A stretch of DNA of 35,880 nt from Lachnospiraceae bacterium (GCA_024694055.1 JAILKC010000139.1:1-35880); one strand, 5' to 3'; counted from the first letter of the stretch, positions 6,527 to 15,270 are shown. Program-made: numbers and translations. The notes: generated by a model from the sequence alone, not told the origin.

Positions 6527-6597
6527 AGCGGGTGATGGGAATCGAACCCACGTATCTAGCTTGGAAGGCTAGTGTTCTACCATTGAACTACACCCGC
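6527..6597 (-). tRNA. tRNA-Gly (anticodon TCC)
   Basis: Minus-strand cloverleaf with acceptor GCGGGTG/CACCCGC, U73 (typical of bacterial Gly), anticodon arm CTAGC-CTTCCAA-GCTAG and T-loop TTCGATT; 71 bases without CCA. Confidence 0.93.
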
Positions 6598-6676
6598 ATA
6601 TTCTGCGTCATCTCCAACGCAACAACGACATTCTATCAATTATGTATTCTTCTGTCAACAGTTTTTTCTACATAAA

Positions 6677-6691
6677 ATACTGTTGCAGTAT
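6677..6691 (-). terminator. Weak terminator after tRNA-Pro
   Basis: ATACTG-TTG-CAGTAT hairpin followed on the minus strand by TTTT, five bases past the tRNA-Pro 3' end. The stem is short, so read-through toward tRNA-Gly is likely. Confidence 0.45.
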
Positions 6692-6695
6692 CCAA

Positions 6696-6770
6696 TCGGG
6701 GTGACAGGATTCGAACCTGCGACCTCCTGGTCCCAAACCAGGCGCTCTAGCCAAGCTGAGCCACACCCCG
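6696..6770 (-). tRNA. tRNA-Pro (anticodon TGG)
   Basis: Minus-strand cloverleaf with acceptor CGGGGTG/CACCCCG, A73, anticodon arm CCTGG-TTTGGGA-CCAGG and T-loop TTCGAAT. C1-G72 and A73 fit Pro. Confidence 0.93.
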
Positions 6771-6866
6771 TTTTTTAAGGCAAGTGTTAGTATATGCCAG
6801 GCGCCGGATTTTGTCAACCTTACGACTGCGGTGCAGTATAACCTTACAAATCCGGCGCATTATATA

Positions 6867-8060
6867 TCAAAGACTTGCGATTATTGCCTGGAATATCCTT
6901 GCACTGGTCTCATCATCGTAATGCAGACCATCAACCAGTCTGTAACTGCTTCCCATCAGGTAACTGAAAGTGTCGATCCACTTCACGCCCACAAGTTGTC
7001 CTACTATGCTGTTATTGAAGACCTCAACCTGCTCTTCCGTCACGTACGGATTCTCCCATACGGGGTTGACGGATACATAGTATGTCTTGGCTCCTCTTGC
7101 AGCCCACTCAGCTGCCTTGGCATCTATAAGGGCTGCGTAATTATTCACATTACCCGTATCGTTAACACCCAAAGCTATCACGACCTTGGTTCCCTTACCC
7201 ACTATCTCGTCTGCACGCGGAATAGCGGTATTCACAAGCCAGTTATAGCCCATTGACTCCTGGCAGATCCAGGATACTCCGCCGCCACCGACCGCATCAC
7301 GCATCATGACACATCTTGAATCACCGATAATAAGCACTCCTGCCGGTGCTGCCACGATCTTGGGAACTGCTGCCGGTGCTGCAGTCTGTTGTGTGGCTGC
7401 ATTTGTATCTGCTGCAGGAACTGCCGCAGCGGCTGCAGCATCCGGCACTGCAGCAACAGGTTCCGTATCAGTCAGATACAGATTCGATGCAAATACCACC
7501 TGATCCTTGTATTTGACTTCGTACCATCCGTCCTTATCCTGTCCTATTGCTTCTATCGCTTCACCTTCTTTAAGCATTCCGACAGACTCAAAGTCAGTAC
7601 TCGGGCCTTTACGTATATTGATCTTCTTGGTTGCATACATAGTCTTGGTGACATCAAATGCTTTTATATCAGACTCATTATATGCAAGCTCTTTTTTCTC
7701 ATCCGTAACTGCAGGTGTCGTCGCAGTCGATGTATCCTTCTTATCATCACCCGCAGCGTTCCCATCTATAGCTTCAGACTTATCCGCCGTGACATCTTCT
7801 TTACCATCTTTATCCTCTTTACTTGCTTCGTTCTTATCCACTCCTGTCACATCGGTGCCGGAGCCCTCATCAGTCTCAGAAGATGACACCTGTGTCATAT
7901 CTTCCGTCACAGTCTCCTCTTGCTGTTCGCTGTCCGTCCCGGCCGGTGTCGCCTCTTTTTCTGCTCCGCATGCAATCAACGTAAGCATCATCACCGCCGC
8001 CAAAGACACACATCCAACAACACGAACTTTACCAATCAGTGTCTTTAATCCTCTTTTCAT
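6867..8060 (-). CDS. Lipoprotein with SH3b and SGNH-hydrolase domains
   Basis: About 397 residues. A lipoprotein signal (hydrophobic VSLAAVMMLTL, lipobox LIAC) is followed by a long acidic Ser/Thr/Asp linker, a bacterial SH3 domain (MYATKKINIRKGPSTDFESV...GWYEVKY), an Ala/Pro linker, and a C-terminal SGNH/GDSL esterase: block I GDSRC (Ser), block III GVNDTGN (Asn) and block V DGLHYD (Asp/His). It is probably a lipid-anchored surface hydrolase; SH3b domains usually bind cell wall. I chose the ATG at 8060 (MKRGLKTL) because GGTGG lies eight bases upstream; the ATG at 8078 has no ribosome site. It is the last gene of the lgt operon and follows an acyltransferase, suggesting acylation and deacylation of the same envelope polymer. 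The substrate is unknown. Confidence 0.85.
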   Translation of the reverse strand: MKRGLKTLIGKVRVVGCVSLAAVMMLTLIACGAEKEATPAGTDSEQQEETVTEDMTQVSSSETDEGSGTDVTGVDKNEASKEDKDGKEDVTADKSEAIDGNAAGDDKKDTSTATTPAVTDEKKELAYNESDIKAFDVTKTMYATKKINIRKGPSTDFESVGMLKEGEAIEAIGQDKDGWYEVKYKDQVVFASNLYLTDTEPVAAVPDAAAAAAVPAADTNAATQQTAAPAAVPKIVAAPAGVLIIGDSRCVMMRDAVGGGGVSWICQESMGYNWLVNTAIPRADEIVGKGTKVVIALGVNDTGNVNNYAALIDAKAAEWAARGAKTYYVSVNPVWENPYVTEEQVEVFNNSIVGQLVGVKWIDTFSYLMGSSYRLVDGLHYDDETSARIFQAIIASL

Positions 8061-8107
8061 AAACTTTTCCACCCTCATAAACTATTCAAGTCAAAAAACA
8101 TCAAGCA

Positions 8108-9094
8108 TTATAATCTTGCCGTAACAAGTCCCGACAATCTGTTATATATAAGTCCAAGCAAAGTTGCAAATGCCACCGTGATCAGTGCCGTTATGGCCGT
8201 TGCAACAGCATAGCCGAATTTATCAAACTTAAATACCAACGCCCAAAACATGGCGGTATGCAGCAGATATACAAAAAGGCTGCTCTCTCCGATACTTGTA
8301 AGCACCGGTCCTTTCCATGTCGGAATAATGTAAGCTATCACCAGTACTGCAAGGGTAAAGAAAATATTAAAGGCAAGTTCCCATGCAAAATATGAGGGCT
8401 TAACATCCGGCGTCGCATGGATCATTCCGTTATATGTATAGCATATACCCGCTACTGATATTGCCGCAAGTGCGACCTTATACCAGGCAGCTGACATCTG
8501 CTTCTTCCATCTGCCTTCTGCAGCGGCGGCCAATATTCCTATCACGAAAGCCATATTGGACAGTTCCCAAAAATCCGCATATCCTTTGGTATACAGATAA
8601 TACGTCTGAAAAATGACAAATGCACTGATAAGCGGCACCCGAAGTACACCACCGAATCTGTATATGATCATGAAGGCTATATACATCGTAAAGAGCACAC
8701 TCATAAACCAGAATCCGCCCCCCAGGAAGTAGTCTTTCATGACCTCCTTCATGGTCCCTTCGGCCAATGCTTCCTTCCATGTGCCCGAATACAGATATAT
8801 AAGCGTACGACATATCAGATAAGGAACATATGCTCCAAGCAGTCTTTTTATGACAAAAGCCGGCGTGATACCGTTTTTATTATTCTTACCATATTTTCCG
8901 CCTGTAACGCTCTTATGCAGGCCGTAGCCTGACATGAGGAGGAATACATCCACACCCACAGGTCCCCATTTGGCTATGGTCTCATACACAAAGCCGTAAG
9001 TAACCGGCATGTATACCCATTCCGCATAATGACTGGCTATGACTATTAAGATGGCTATACCTCTTAACAACTTCCCTGTTTCTTTTGATATCAT
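8108..9094 (-). CDS. Acyltransferase family 3 integral membrane O-acyltransferase
   Basis: A 328-residue protein of the acyltransferase-3 family (OafA/OatA/WecH type), which moves acetyl or other acyl groups onto envelope sugars. Seen: N-terminal KLLRGIAILIVIASHYAEW with the catalytic-type His of the family's RxxA...xxH motif, a VDVFLLMSGYGLH segment, about ten hydrophobic helices, and the late GESSLFVYLLHTAMF motif. No SGNH domain is fused, but the next gene encodes a separate SGNH lipoprotein, so the two-domain OatA plan may be split here. GGGAGAAGAG precedes ATG 9094; it is 12 bases after the upstream gene. The acceptor polymer is unknown. Confidence 0.88.
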   Translation of the reverse strand: MISKETGKLLRGIAILIVIASHYAEWVYMPVTYGFVYETIAKWGPVGVDVFLLMSGYGLHKSVTGGKYGKNNKNGITPAFVIKRLLGAYVPYLICRTLIYLYSGTWKEALAEGTMKEVMKDYFLGGGFWFMSVLFTMYIAFMIIYRFGGVLRVPLISAFVIFQTYYLYTKGYADFWELSNMAFVIGILAAAAEGRWKKQMSAAWYKVALAAISVAGICYTYNGMIHATPDVKPSYFAWELAFNIFFTLAVLVIAYIIPTWKGPVLTSIGESSLFVYLLHTAMFWALVFKFDKFGYAVATAITALITVAFATLLGLIYNRLSGLVTARL

Positions 9095-9106
9095 CTCTTC
9101 TCCCTT

Positions 9107-11131
9107 CTACCATTTAAAAGCTTGTCTTATGGTCTCATACAATACCACACTGTCATTTTTAAGATTGATTCCGCCCTCAGGTCCAACAAATACCAGGAAC
9201 GAGTAGAATAATCCCCATAAAAGCAGGATCGTATATATCTTAAGTCTGTCGGCTTTCTTCTCTTCATCGCCAAGCAGTATTATCCACATGATAAGGGATG
9301 CTATCACGAATCCCGGGATCATGTCACAGGTATATCTGTATAAAACACCTGCTCCGTTCACATCAAAACATGCTATCACCAATGCACCCGCACAGAATGT
9401 CCATACCATGCAGACCGCATTTTTAGTAAATCCCTTTACTTCTTTAAACAGCGGAGCGAAAACTGACAGAAGTGTCAGATTGGCAACAAACGCTCCACCA
9501 TACGCATATTCGCACAGATTCTTGCCCATGTAATCAGAGCTAAGCAGTGCCGATTCCATAAAAGGAAAATCAGTCTTCATGACAGGCGGCTGCAGCAGGA
9601 AACAGAACAGTCCCCGAAGCAATCTGTCAAGATTGAATCCTCTGTGATTCATGTCATTGGTGGTAAGGCTGTATGTCGCTCCGAAATCAAGGATATTGCC
9701 AAATCTCTGATAATTGTATCCGCAGACAACAACAGCAACAAGCACAAACGGCACAATAAAACAGACCGTCTGAACCACTTTCCCTTTGGCAAACAGACTT
9801 CGTTCCTTAAGCGACAGTCTGCCCGAAGCATCCTCTCTTATCATGAATATGAATATCGCAGCCACACTGAATATAAGAAGTTGCGGACGACAACCCGCCA
9901 CCAGAGCCATACAAAGTGAGCCTGCTGCCGTCAGTATACAGTTAACGACATATGATCCGCTTACCTCATCAGAAGCAAGCCACAGGCCAACACCTAAGAA
10001 GGTAAAAGCCATCCCGGCCATGATCGGAATATTATATATATCCGGTTTGGATATCAGATAGACAATATTTGAAAAGAAACATGTACTAAGACACATCAAA
10101 AGATACACGGCAAACGGTATGCGACTTGATCGTCTGTCCGCATCCCCGGCATATCTGAATATAAGTTCACGGATAAGCAGCATGATACCTGCAGCAAGCA
10201 GGATATACAGATACATATCAGCCTTGAAATTGGTCATCTGCTCGCCGGTGATCATATAATGCGGATAGTATAAGAGCAGTTCCGGAATGATACCGAAATA
10301 CACATAATACCTTCCGTTATAATATGCATAATCCATATTATACGGGATCTCTTCCACCATCAGCGCGATCGTATCGTATGGATTATCACTATTAATTATT
10401 CTCTCATCCACGGCAAGATCATCAAGGCCGATACTGCCGTTACTTATGGAGACTGCAAGTTGCTGATATTGTTTATGATGGGGCCACGGACATGATAAAA
10501 TAAGTTCATCGCTTACCGAAAGCCATCTTCCGGCAGCTGCGAAAATGACAAAACAAAGTACGATGCAGACAAGCTGACGAATATCGCCCCTTTTGCAATT
10601 TATCTTATATCCGTACTTAAACGCACATAAAAGTATTGCGGCAACCAACCATATGACCGCCATTCTGATGGGATTAATGCCAAAAGGTCTGCGGGCATTG
10701 ATCGTGATACGTCCCACATAAGCGGACGCACCCTCACTCACTTCTATATGCACACATATGTCATGAACCTTGCCATAAGGGTATATATTGATGTAACCGC
10801 TGTTACGGACTCCGGGAACAACACGCTCTGTGGCCATGGCATATTCGTACTTATCGCCATCATCCGTAAGGCTTACATGCATGTCAAGATATCCGGCATT
10901 GACTACAGCCACATCCTCTATAAGCACGCTGTTGACATACGTATCTGCCGATTCGAAATTGACGGAACATCTGCCGTCCTCATCCGTCATTACATCGGTA
11001 GCGATCTCTATGGGATCATTACCCAAAGTCTTAATTGAACTTATATTAAATACAAGCAGTTCAAACAGACAGGCTATGATAAACGGGATTACTGCAATGG
11101 CAGCGATCCTCCCATCAAACTTTGCTTTCAT
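9107..11131 (-). CDS. Large polytopic membrane protein, possible GT-C-like enzyme
   Basis: A 674-residue protein I cannot assign firmly. It has one N-terminal helix (AAIAVIPFIIACLFELLVF), an extracytoplasmic beta-rich domain at about 35-150, then about ten or more helices. After the second helix a long loop (about 205-285, with NPYDTIALMVEEIPYNMDYAYYNGRYYVYF) precedes the remaining helices. The layout resembles lipid-linked-sugar glycosyltransferases of the GT-C superfamily or YfhO-like proteins, but I see no decisive motif. GAGGGG stands five bases before ATG 11131. It lies between a radical SAM gene and an acyltransferase gene, suggesting an envelope-glycan role. Function is unproven. Confidence 0.75.
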   Translation of the reverse strand: MKAKFDGRIAAIAVIPFIIACLFELLVFNISSIKTLGNDPIEIATDVMTDEDGRCSVNFESADTYVNSVLIEDVAVVNAGYLDMHVSLTDDGDKYEYAMATERVVPGVRNSGYINIYPYGKVHDICVHIEVSEGASAYVGRITINARRPFGINPIRMAVIWLVAAILLCAFKYGYKINCKRGDIRQLVCIVLCFVIFAAAGRWLSVSDELILSCPWPHHKQYQQLAVSISNGSIGLDDLAVDERIINSDNPYDTIALMVEEIPYNMDYAYYNGRYYVYFGIIPELLLYYPHYMITGEQMTNFKADMYLYILLAAGIMLLIRELIFRYAGDADRRSSRIPFAVYLLMCLSTCFFSNIVYLISKPDIYNIPIMAGMAFTFLGVGLWLASDEVSGSYVVNCILTAAGSLCMALVAGCRPQLLIFSVAAIFIFMIREDASGRLSLKERSLFAKGKVVQTVCFIVPFVLVAVVVCGYNYQRFGNILDFGATYSLTTNDMNHRGFNLDRLLRGLFCFLLQPPVMKTDFPFMESALLSSDYMGKNLCEYAYGGAFVANLTLLSVFAPLFKEVKGFTKNAVCMVWTFCAGALVIACFDVNGAGVLYRYTCDMIPGFVIASLIMWIILLGDEEKKADRLKIYTILLLWGLFYSFLVFVGPEGGINLKNDSVVLYETIRQAFKW

Positions 11132-11157
11132 ATATACCCCTCAGTTAAAAGCATGTA

Positions 11158-12144
11158 TCACTTGGCTGATTTGGAAAACATCGTCTGTCTGGCTCCGCGC
11201 ATGGGTCTGCCATTTAAGACATCATTGACCGCATCCATTCGAAGGCCCGCATCTATGAAATCACAGTGCTTGCAGAACGGCCAATTCTGTCTGCCCTCTC
11301 CGATGGCTTTTCTTACCTGGATGTATCTCTGATTATTCCACGCTTCCTTTAATGTCTCTTTATTAAGATCCGCAAGCATGGTGCTCTCATAATTGTCGCA
11401 GCAGCACAGACCCATTCTTCCATCCGGGAAGATGAACATATCTGTAAAAGGCATAAGACAAGTCTCTGTCACAACCTTCTCGGTAGCTGCCTTATTGGGT
11501 GCACTGCCGGCTCTGTTGGTCAGCACGGCTTTGATATATCTCATCTGTATGAGTATCTCCACATCCTTAAACTCATCCTCGTGAGCGACCACATAATCAT
11601 ATATCTCTTTGACATTATCATGCAGTTTCATGTCATCGCAGTAATTGTTGATGATAAGCTGGTCAACATATGGAACGATAGACTTTACCTTATCAATATC
11701 AAGCAGCAGTCCATTGGTTGACATAAATATGAAACTCTCAGGAAGTTTTTCTCTGCAATACTTATGAAATTCCACGATCCTTGTATCGATCCAAGGCTCG
11801 TTATTTCCATAGAGTGTAAGATGTCCCTTAAAGCCCCAGTCTGATAACTGATCGATGATGCTGTAAAACAATTCGTCAGTCATCTTCTTAAGAGGTCTTT
11901 TCTCATTGTCCCTGCTGGCCGCACAGAATTCACAGGTGGAATTGCATCTGTTAATAGTCTCAAGATTGACTATAAGTGGATGAACATCACCGTTTTTTTC
12001 ATTAAAGAAATCGATATAGGCTTTCTGACTCTTTGCACGTGCCTTAAACTGAAGTTTAAGATATGTATTGGCAGCAAGCATCGGAAATCTCTTCTGCATC
12101 TCCCATCCGAATCTTCCCATAAAGTTGTGAATACGTATAGACAT
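11158..12144 (-). CDS. Radical SAM/SPASM domain protein
   Basis: A 328-residue radical S-adenosylmethionine enzyme. The cluster motif CNSTCEFC (CxxxCxxC) is near residue 67, after a strand VNLETI. The glycine-rich SAM site appears as LTLYGNNEPW. The C-terminal SPASM-like part has Cys residues at CLMPF, GLCCC and PFCKHC, which would bind one or two auxiliary Fe-S clusters. SPASM enzymes modify peptides, sugars or proteins. No precursor peptide gene is adjacent; the double-glycine peptide at the window start is 11 kb away and need not be related. GGGAGAA precedes ATG 12144. Its position beside envelope genes suggests an envelope or carbohydrate substrate, which is inference. Confidence 0.88.
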   Translation of the reverse strand: MSIRIHNFMGRFGWEMQKRFPMLAANTYLKLQFKARAKSQKAYIDFFNEKNGDVHPLIVNLETINRCNSTCEFCAASRDNEKRPLKKMTDELFYSIIDQLSDWGFKGHLTLYGNNEPWIDTRIVEFHKYCREKLPESFIFMSTNGLLLDIDKVKSIVPYVDQLIINNYCDDMKLHDNVKEIYDYVVAHEDEFKDVEILIQMRYIKAVLTNRAGSAPNKAATEKVVTETCLMPFTDMFIFPDGRMGLCCCDNYESTMLADLNKETLKEAWNNQRYIQVRKAIGEGRQNWPFCKHCDFIDAGLRMDAVNDVLNGRPMRGARQTMFSKSAK

Positions 12145-12191
12145 TGATCATTCTCCCGTTCTGTTAATATACTGTGTAATAACTTACCGCC

Positions 12192-12689
12192 TTACGGCAG
12201 ATAAAAAATCTCAAAGTGCGCTTCCCCGTCATCGTCAAGCGTCATAAGACAATAACTTGGCTTACGCCCTTCCTGACGCGGATAAGTAAGAGAGCCCGGA
12301 TTGACGGCCGTTATGCCCCCGGATGTATCTATCACCGGTCTGTGTGTATGACCGTACATCACTATGTCACAGCCTCTTGATCTCGCTTCTCCCTTAAGCA
12401 CGTCATTGCCCATGCTTATATAATAGTGATGTCCGTGAGTCAGCATGATCTTATGCTTACCCACCGTAATGATCTTCTCCGCCGGCGATTCACTGAAGTA
12501 ATCGTTATTACCGGACACAAGATGTACCGGACAGGGCGGCGCCATAAGGATCGTCTGATCCGTTCCGTCGGTATCACCCAAATGGATGACCATATCCAAA
12601 GGCGCCAGTTTCTCTATCAGTTTTAGATACAGTGCATTGCTTCCGTGAGTATCACTCACGATGAGCACCTTCTTAATACTTTCCTGCAA
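12192..12689 (-). CDS. yfcE: YfcE/MJ0936-type metallophosphoesterase
   Basis: A 165-residue phosphodiesterase of the calcineurin-like superfamily. All metal-binding motifs are present in order: DTHG near the start, GDTDG, GNND, THGHHY and GHTHRP. E. coli YfcE and M. jannaschii MJ0936 are Mn-dependent phosphodiesterases acting on artificial substrates; the physiological substrate is unclear. The start is TTG 12689, six bases after AGGA; no in-frame ATG is near. The rdgB-yfcE neighbour pair is frequent in clostridia and suggests nucleotide or nucleic-acid housekeeping. Confidence 0.9.
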   Translation of the reverse strand: MQESIKKVLIVSDTHGSNALYLKLIEKLAPLDMVIHLGDTDGTDQTILMAPPCPVHLVSGNNDYFSESPAEKIITVGKHKIMLTHGHHYYISMGNDVLKGEARSRGCDIVMYGHTHRPVIDTSGGITAVNPGSLTYPRQEGRKPSYCLMTLDDDGEAHFEIFYLP

Positions 12690-12748
12690 TGTTCATCCTT
12701 TCGCCGAAAGCCCTGCTTATGATAAGGCAGTCTTAAGTTGCCTAAACA

Positions 12749-13378
12749 TCATCCGATATCAAAATATCCTGCAAGTTTATCTCGCATGAGCCTTAACGCC
12801 TTGCCCCTGTGACTGATACGATTTTTCTCATCGGGATCAAGTTCTGCACTGTAACATCCCCTGTCGGGGAGATAGAATATTGGATCATAGCCAAAGCCGT
12901 GTTCTCCCTTTTCTTCATATCCTATAGCACCCTCGTATGCAGCTTCGGACTCAAGGTGCGTTCCGTCAGGCATAACACATGCAATGGCGCATACGAATCT
13001 TGCGCTTCTCTCATCCTCTTTTACACCTTCCATTCTCTCAATGATCTTGGCATTCTTTATTGAATATGGTGTATCCTCGCCCATATATCTGGCCGAATAT
13101 ATGCCGGGTTCTCCGCCCAGGGCATCGACCACAAGTCCCGAGTCATCCGCAAGGACAATATCTCCTTCATATCCAAGCTCACGGCATTTTTGCGCTACAG
13201 CTTCTGCCTTGATAAAAGAGTTCTCCATAAAGGAGCTTCCGTTTTCGTCCACATCAACCGAGATCCCTGCCTCTTTCATGGATACTATCGTAACGGGGAA
13301 ATCCGCCATGATCTCCCTTATCTCATTCATCTTGCCCTGATTACCCGTGGCAAATACTATTCTAGTCGGTCTTTCCAC
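12749..13378 (-). CDS. rdgB: RdgB/HAM1 family XTP/dITP pyrophosphatase
   Basis: A 209-residue cytoplasmic enzyme that hydrolyses non-canonical purine triphosphates (XTP, dITP) to monophosphates and keeps them out of DNA and RNA. Seen: the N-terminal FATGNQGKMNEI nucleotide-binding motif, DDSGLVVDALGGEPGIYSAR, GFGYDPIFYLP and the C-terminal ISHRGKAL, all diagnostic. The start is set at GTG 13378 because AGGAGG lies six bases upstream and the protein then begins at the usual place; longer starts only lengthen the overlap. It overlaps the end of the amidase-like gene by 17 bases, implying translational coupling. Confidence 0.95.
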   Translation of the reverse strand: MERPTRIVFATGNQGKMNEIREIMADFPVTIVSMKEAGISVDVDENGSSFMENSFIKAEAVAQKCRELGYEGDIVLADDSGLVVDALGGEPGIYSARYMGEDTPYSIKNAKIIERMEGVKEDERSARFVCAIACVMPDGTHLESEAAYEGAIGYEEKGEHGFGYDPIFYLPDRGCYSAELDPDEKNRISHRGKALRLMRDKLAGYFDIG

Positions 13379-14111
13379 TCTTAACCTCCTCGATACCATT
13401 AAGTATCCCTGCCGCCATATTGCGAAGATAGGCATCGCTTTTTAAAGCTTCCGCCTCTTTTACATTGGTAATGTATCCGCATGAGATGGCAACCGCCGGT
13501 ATCTTTCTGCCATGTATAAATGTATATGCTTCGTCGTCGGACGGATATATACCCGCGGCAACTCCTTCGATCTGAGTAACCGTCGCTTTTTCCATTATAT
13601 CAGACAGTTTCGAATTGGTAAGATGATAATCATAGTACCCGTCATCATAATACACCGTCGTGCCCATGACATTCTCATCATCCGCCGCAGACACATGAAT
13701 ATCTATGACCATATTGGGGTTTACCGTCGTCACGATATTGTCTCTCTGATCCCTGTTGGGATTTGTATCGGTATCTCTGGTAAGAAAAATCCCAAGTTCC
13801 GGATCCGTATTAAGCTCGACCATGTATTTTGCCACCTTAAGCGCCGTCATGCTCTCGGTCAGATCCCCTGCCGTATTGCCTTTATCATCACCGCCGCCTG
13901 CGGGATTTACCACAACTCTGTAAGTGAACTCTCCTTCTGAAAGCCTGACGCCGGTTTTCTCCATCAACTCATTATATGCCATGGTATCCGCACCGATAGC
14001 CATCTCCTTAAGCTCGTTCGGCGAGACATATATATAATTGTAATAATAATATCCTATTCCCGTGATCAGTGATGCCAGGATCACCAACGAAAACATAACC
14101 CATCTCTTCAT
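13362..14111 (-). CDS. Degenerate N-acetylmuramoyl-L-alanine amidase-like (Amidase_3) protein
   Basis: A 249-residue protein with one N-terminal membrane anchor (VMFSLVILASLITGIGYYYYNY) and an extracellular Amidase_3 fold: VVVNPAGGGDDKG, TALKVAKYMVE, GIFLTRDTDTNPNRDQR, MVIDIHVSAADD and IPAVAISCGYITN. Active enzymes have DPGHGGxD, where His is a zinc ligand; here the site reads NPAGGGDD, without His. They also have a catalytic Glu in a VExGFxxN motif; here it is SCGYITN. The His of DIHVSAA and a Glu in ESMTALK are kept. The protein is thus probably inactive as an amidase, perhaps a wall-binding or regulatory pseudo-enzyme. It overlaps the methyltransferase gene by 4 bases. Frame and length are intact, so it looks selected. 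Confidence 0.82.
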   Translation of the reverse strand: MKRWVMFSLVILASLITGIGYYYYNYIYVSPNELKEMAIGADTMAYNELMEKTGVRLSEGEFTYRVVVNPAGGGDDKGNTAGDLTESMTALKVAKYMVELNTDPELGIFLTRDTDTNPNRDQRDNIVTTVNPNMVIDIHVSAADDENVMGTTVYYDDGYYDYHLTNSKLSDIMEKATVTQIEGVAAGIYPSDDEAYTFIHGRKIPAVAISCGYITNVKEAEALKSDAYLRNMAAGILNGIEEVKSGKTD

Positions 14112-15268
14112 GCTCTGTCCCTGTCAGCTCTCTTTGGTGGCTTCGGTCCCATGAATGAATAGAATCTTGTCTGTATCATTCCGTTATAAAGCTTCCTGTT
14201 CTTATCCGCCTTACGTCCCATGGCAGCCTCGGCTCCTGCATAAGACGTGATCATATACACAGACCATGTGTCAAGCAACTTTATCCGCTCACCAAACGTC
14301 GTATAAAGCGAACTTATCTCCTCATCTTTCATCAGCCTCTCACCATAAGGAGGATTCGTGATGATAAAGCCGTATTTTCCATGATGGCTCAGGTCTTTAA
14401 CGTCCCTCTTTTGAAAATGAATGAGTTCTGACACACCTGCCAGTGCAGCATTGTCCCTGGCCGAAGCGATCACCGATTCATCTATGTCATAGCCCTGTAT
14501 ATCCACATCCGAAGGCATACTCACAGACTCACGTGCCTCTTCATAGGCGTCCTTCCATATATCCTTAGGCACAATATGCTCCCAGTCGCATGCCCTGAAC
14601 TTCCTTTTAAGCCCCGGAGCGATGCCTGCTGCCATCAGCGCCGCCTCTATGGGAAAAGTACCGCTTCCACAGAATGGATCCACCAGAATCCTGTCACTTT
14701 TCCAGGGTGTCAGCATAATAAGAGCCGCCGCCAGATTCTCAGCGATCGGGGCCTTTGCCGTAAGCTTCCTGTACCCTCTCTTATGAAGCGACTCTCCCGT
14801 CGTATCCAAAGCAACCGTCACTTCATCCTTGTGTATGAACACACGGACCGGATAATCCTTGCCATCTTCTTCAAACCAGTTTGTATGATATATGTCCTTG
14901 AGGCGGTCAACCATCGCCTTCTTCATGACAGACTGGATATCGGAGGGGCTGAATAACTTGCTGTCCACACTTGCAGCCTTGGTCACCCAAAACCTGCCGT
15001 CACGCGGGATATACTCCTCCCATGCAAGCGCCTTGGTCCCCTGATAAAGATCTTCAAAACTGTACGCAAAAAAACTGCCGATCTTGATAAGTACTCTCTC
15101 GGCGGTTCTCGACCATATATTGATCCTTGCTATGGCTTCCGCATCTCCGATGAACGTGACCCTTCCGTCACGTACCTCGGATATATCATAACCAAGATCA
15201 TCTATCTCTCTTTTAAGCACCGCTTCCAGTCCGAAATGACATGGTGCTATAAGTTCCATAGTATTCAT
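14108..15268 (-). CDS. THUMP-domain class I RNA methyltransferase (YpsC/RlmL-N type)
   Basis: A 386-residue enzyme predicted to add a methyl group to guanine N2 in 23S rRNA, by homology to the N-terminal half of E. coli RlmL and to B. subtilis YpsC. Residues about 1-155 form the THUMP RNA-binding region (FGLEAVLKREIDDLG). The Rossmann methyltransferase follows with DPFCGSGTFPIEAALMA (SAM loop), DIDESVIASARDNA, and the catalytic NPPYGERL typical of N2-guanine and N6-adenine methylation. ATG 15268 begins two bases after the preceding stop, with AGGGACA as ribosome site. A Lys/Pro/Arg-rich tail closes the protein. The exact target base cannot be read from sequence. Confidence 0.92.
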   Translation of the reverse strand: MNTMELIAPCHFGLEAVLKREIDDLGYDISEVRDGRVTFIGDAEAIARINIWSRTAERVLIKIGSFFAYSFEDLYQGTKALAWEEYIPRDGRFWVTKAASVDSKLFSPSDIQSVMKKAMVDRLKDIYHTNWFEEDGKDYPVRVFIHKDEVTVALDTTGESLHKRGYRKLTAKAPIAENLAAALIMLTPWKSDRILVDPFCGSGTFPIEAALMAAGIAPGLKRKFRACDWEHIVPKDIWKDAYEEARESVSMPSDVDIQGYDIDESVIASARDNAALAGVSELIHFQKRDVKDLSHHGKYGFIITNPPYGERLMKDEEISSLYTTFGERIKLLDTWSVYMITSYAGAEAAMGRKADKNRKLYNGMIQTRFYSFMGPKPPKRADRDRA

Positions 15269-15270
15269 GA

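Noticed and set aside
6198-6572. Open frames on both strands over the CNBD gene end and tRNA-Gly region
   Set aside because: They cross a terminator, the GC-rich palindrome and a tRNA; long frames are expected by chance in GC-rich DNA.
7507-8124. A 205-codon plus-strand open frame rich in Ser, Val and Thr
   Set aside because: It mirrors the acidic Ser/Thr/Asp linker of the SGNH lipoprotein and shows no independent start signal or domain.
11158-12144. Radical SAM enzyme as the modifier of the double-glycine peptide at 1-128
   Set aside because: They are 11 kb apart in different operons, with no exporter or precursor next to the enzyme; nothing in the sequence links them.
13379-13435. A longer N-terminus for rdgB
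   Set aside because: The extra 19 residues lie within the amidase-like gene and precede the ideal AGGAGG site that serves GTG 13378.
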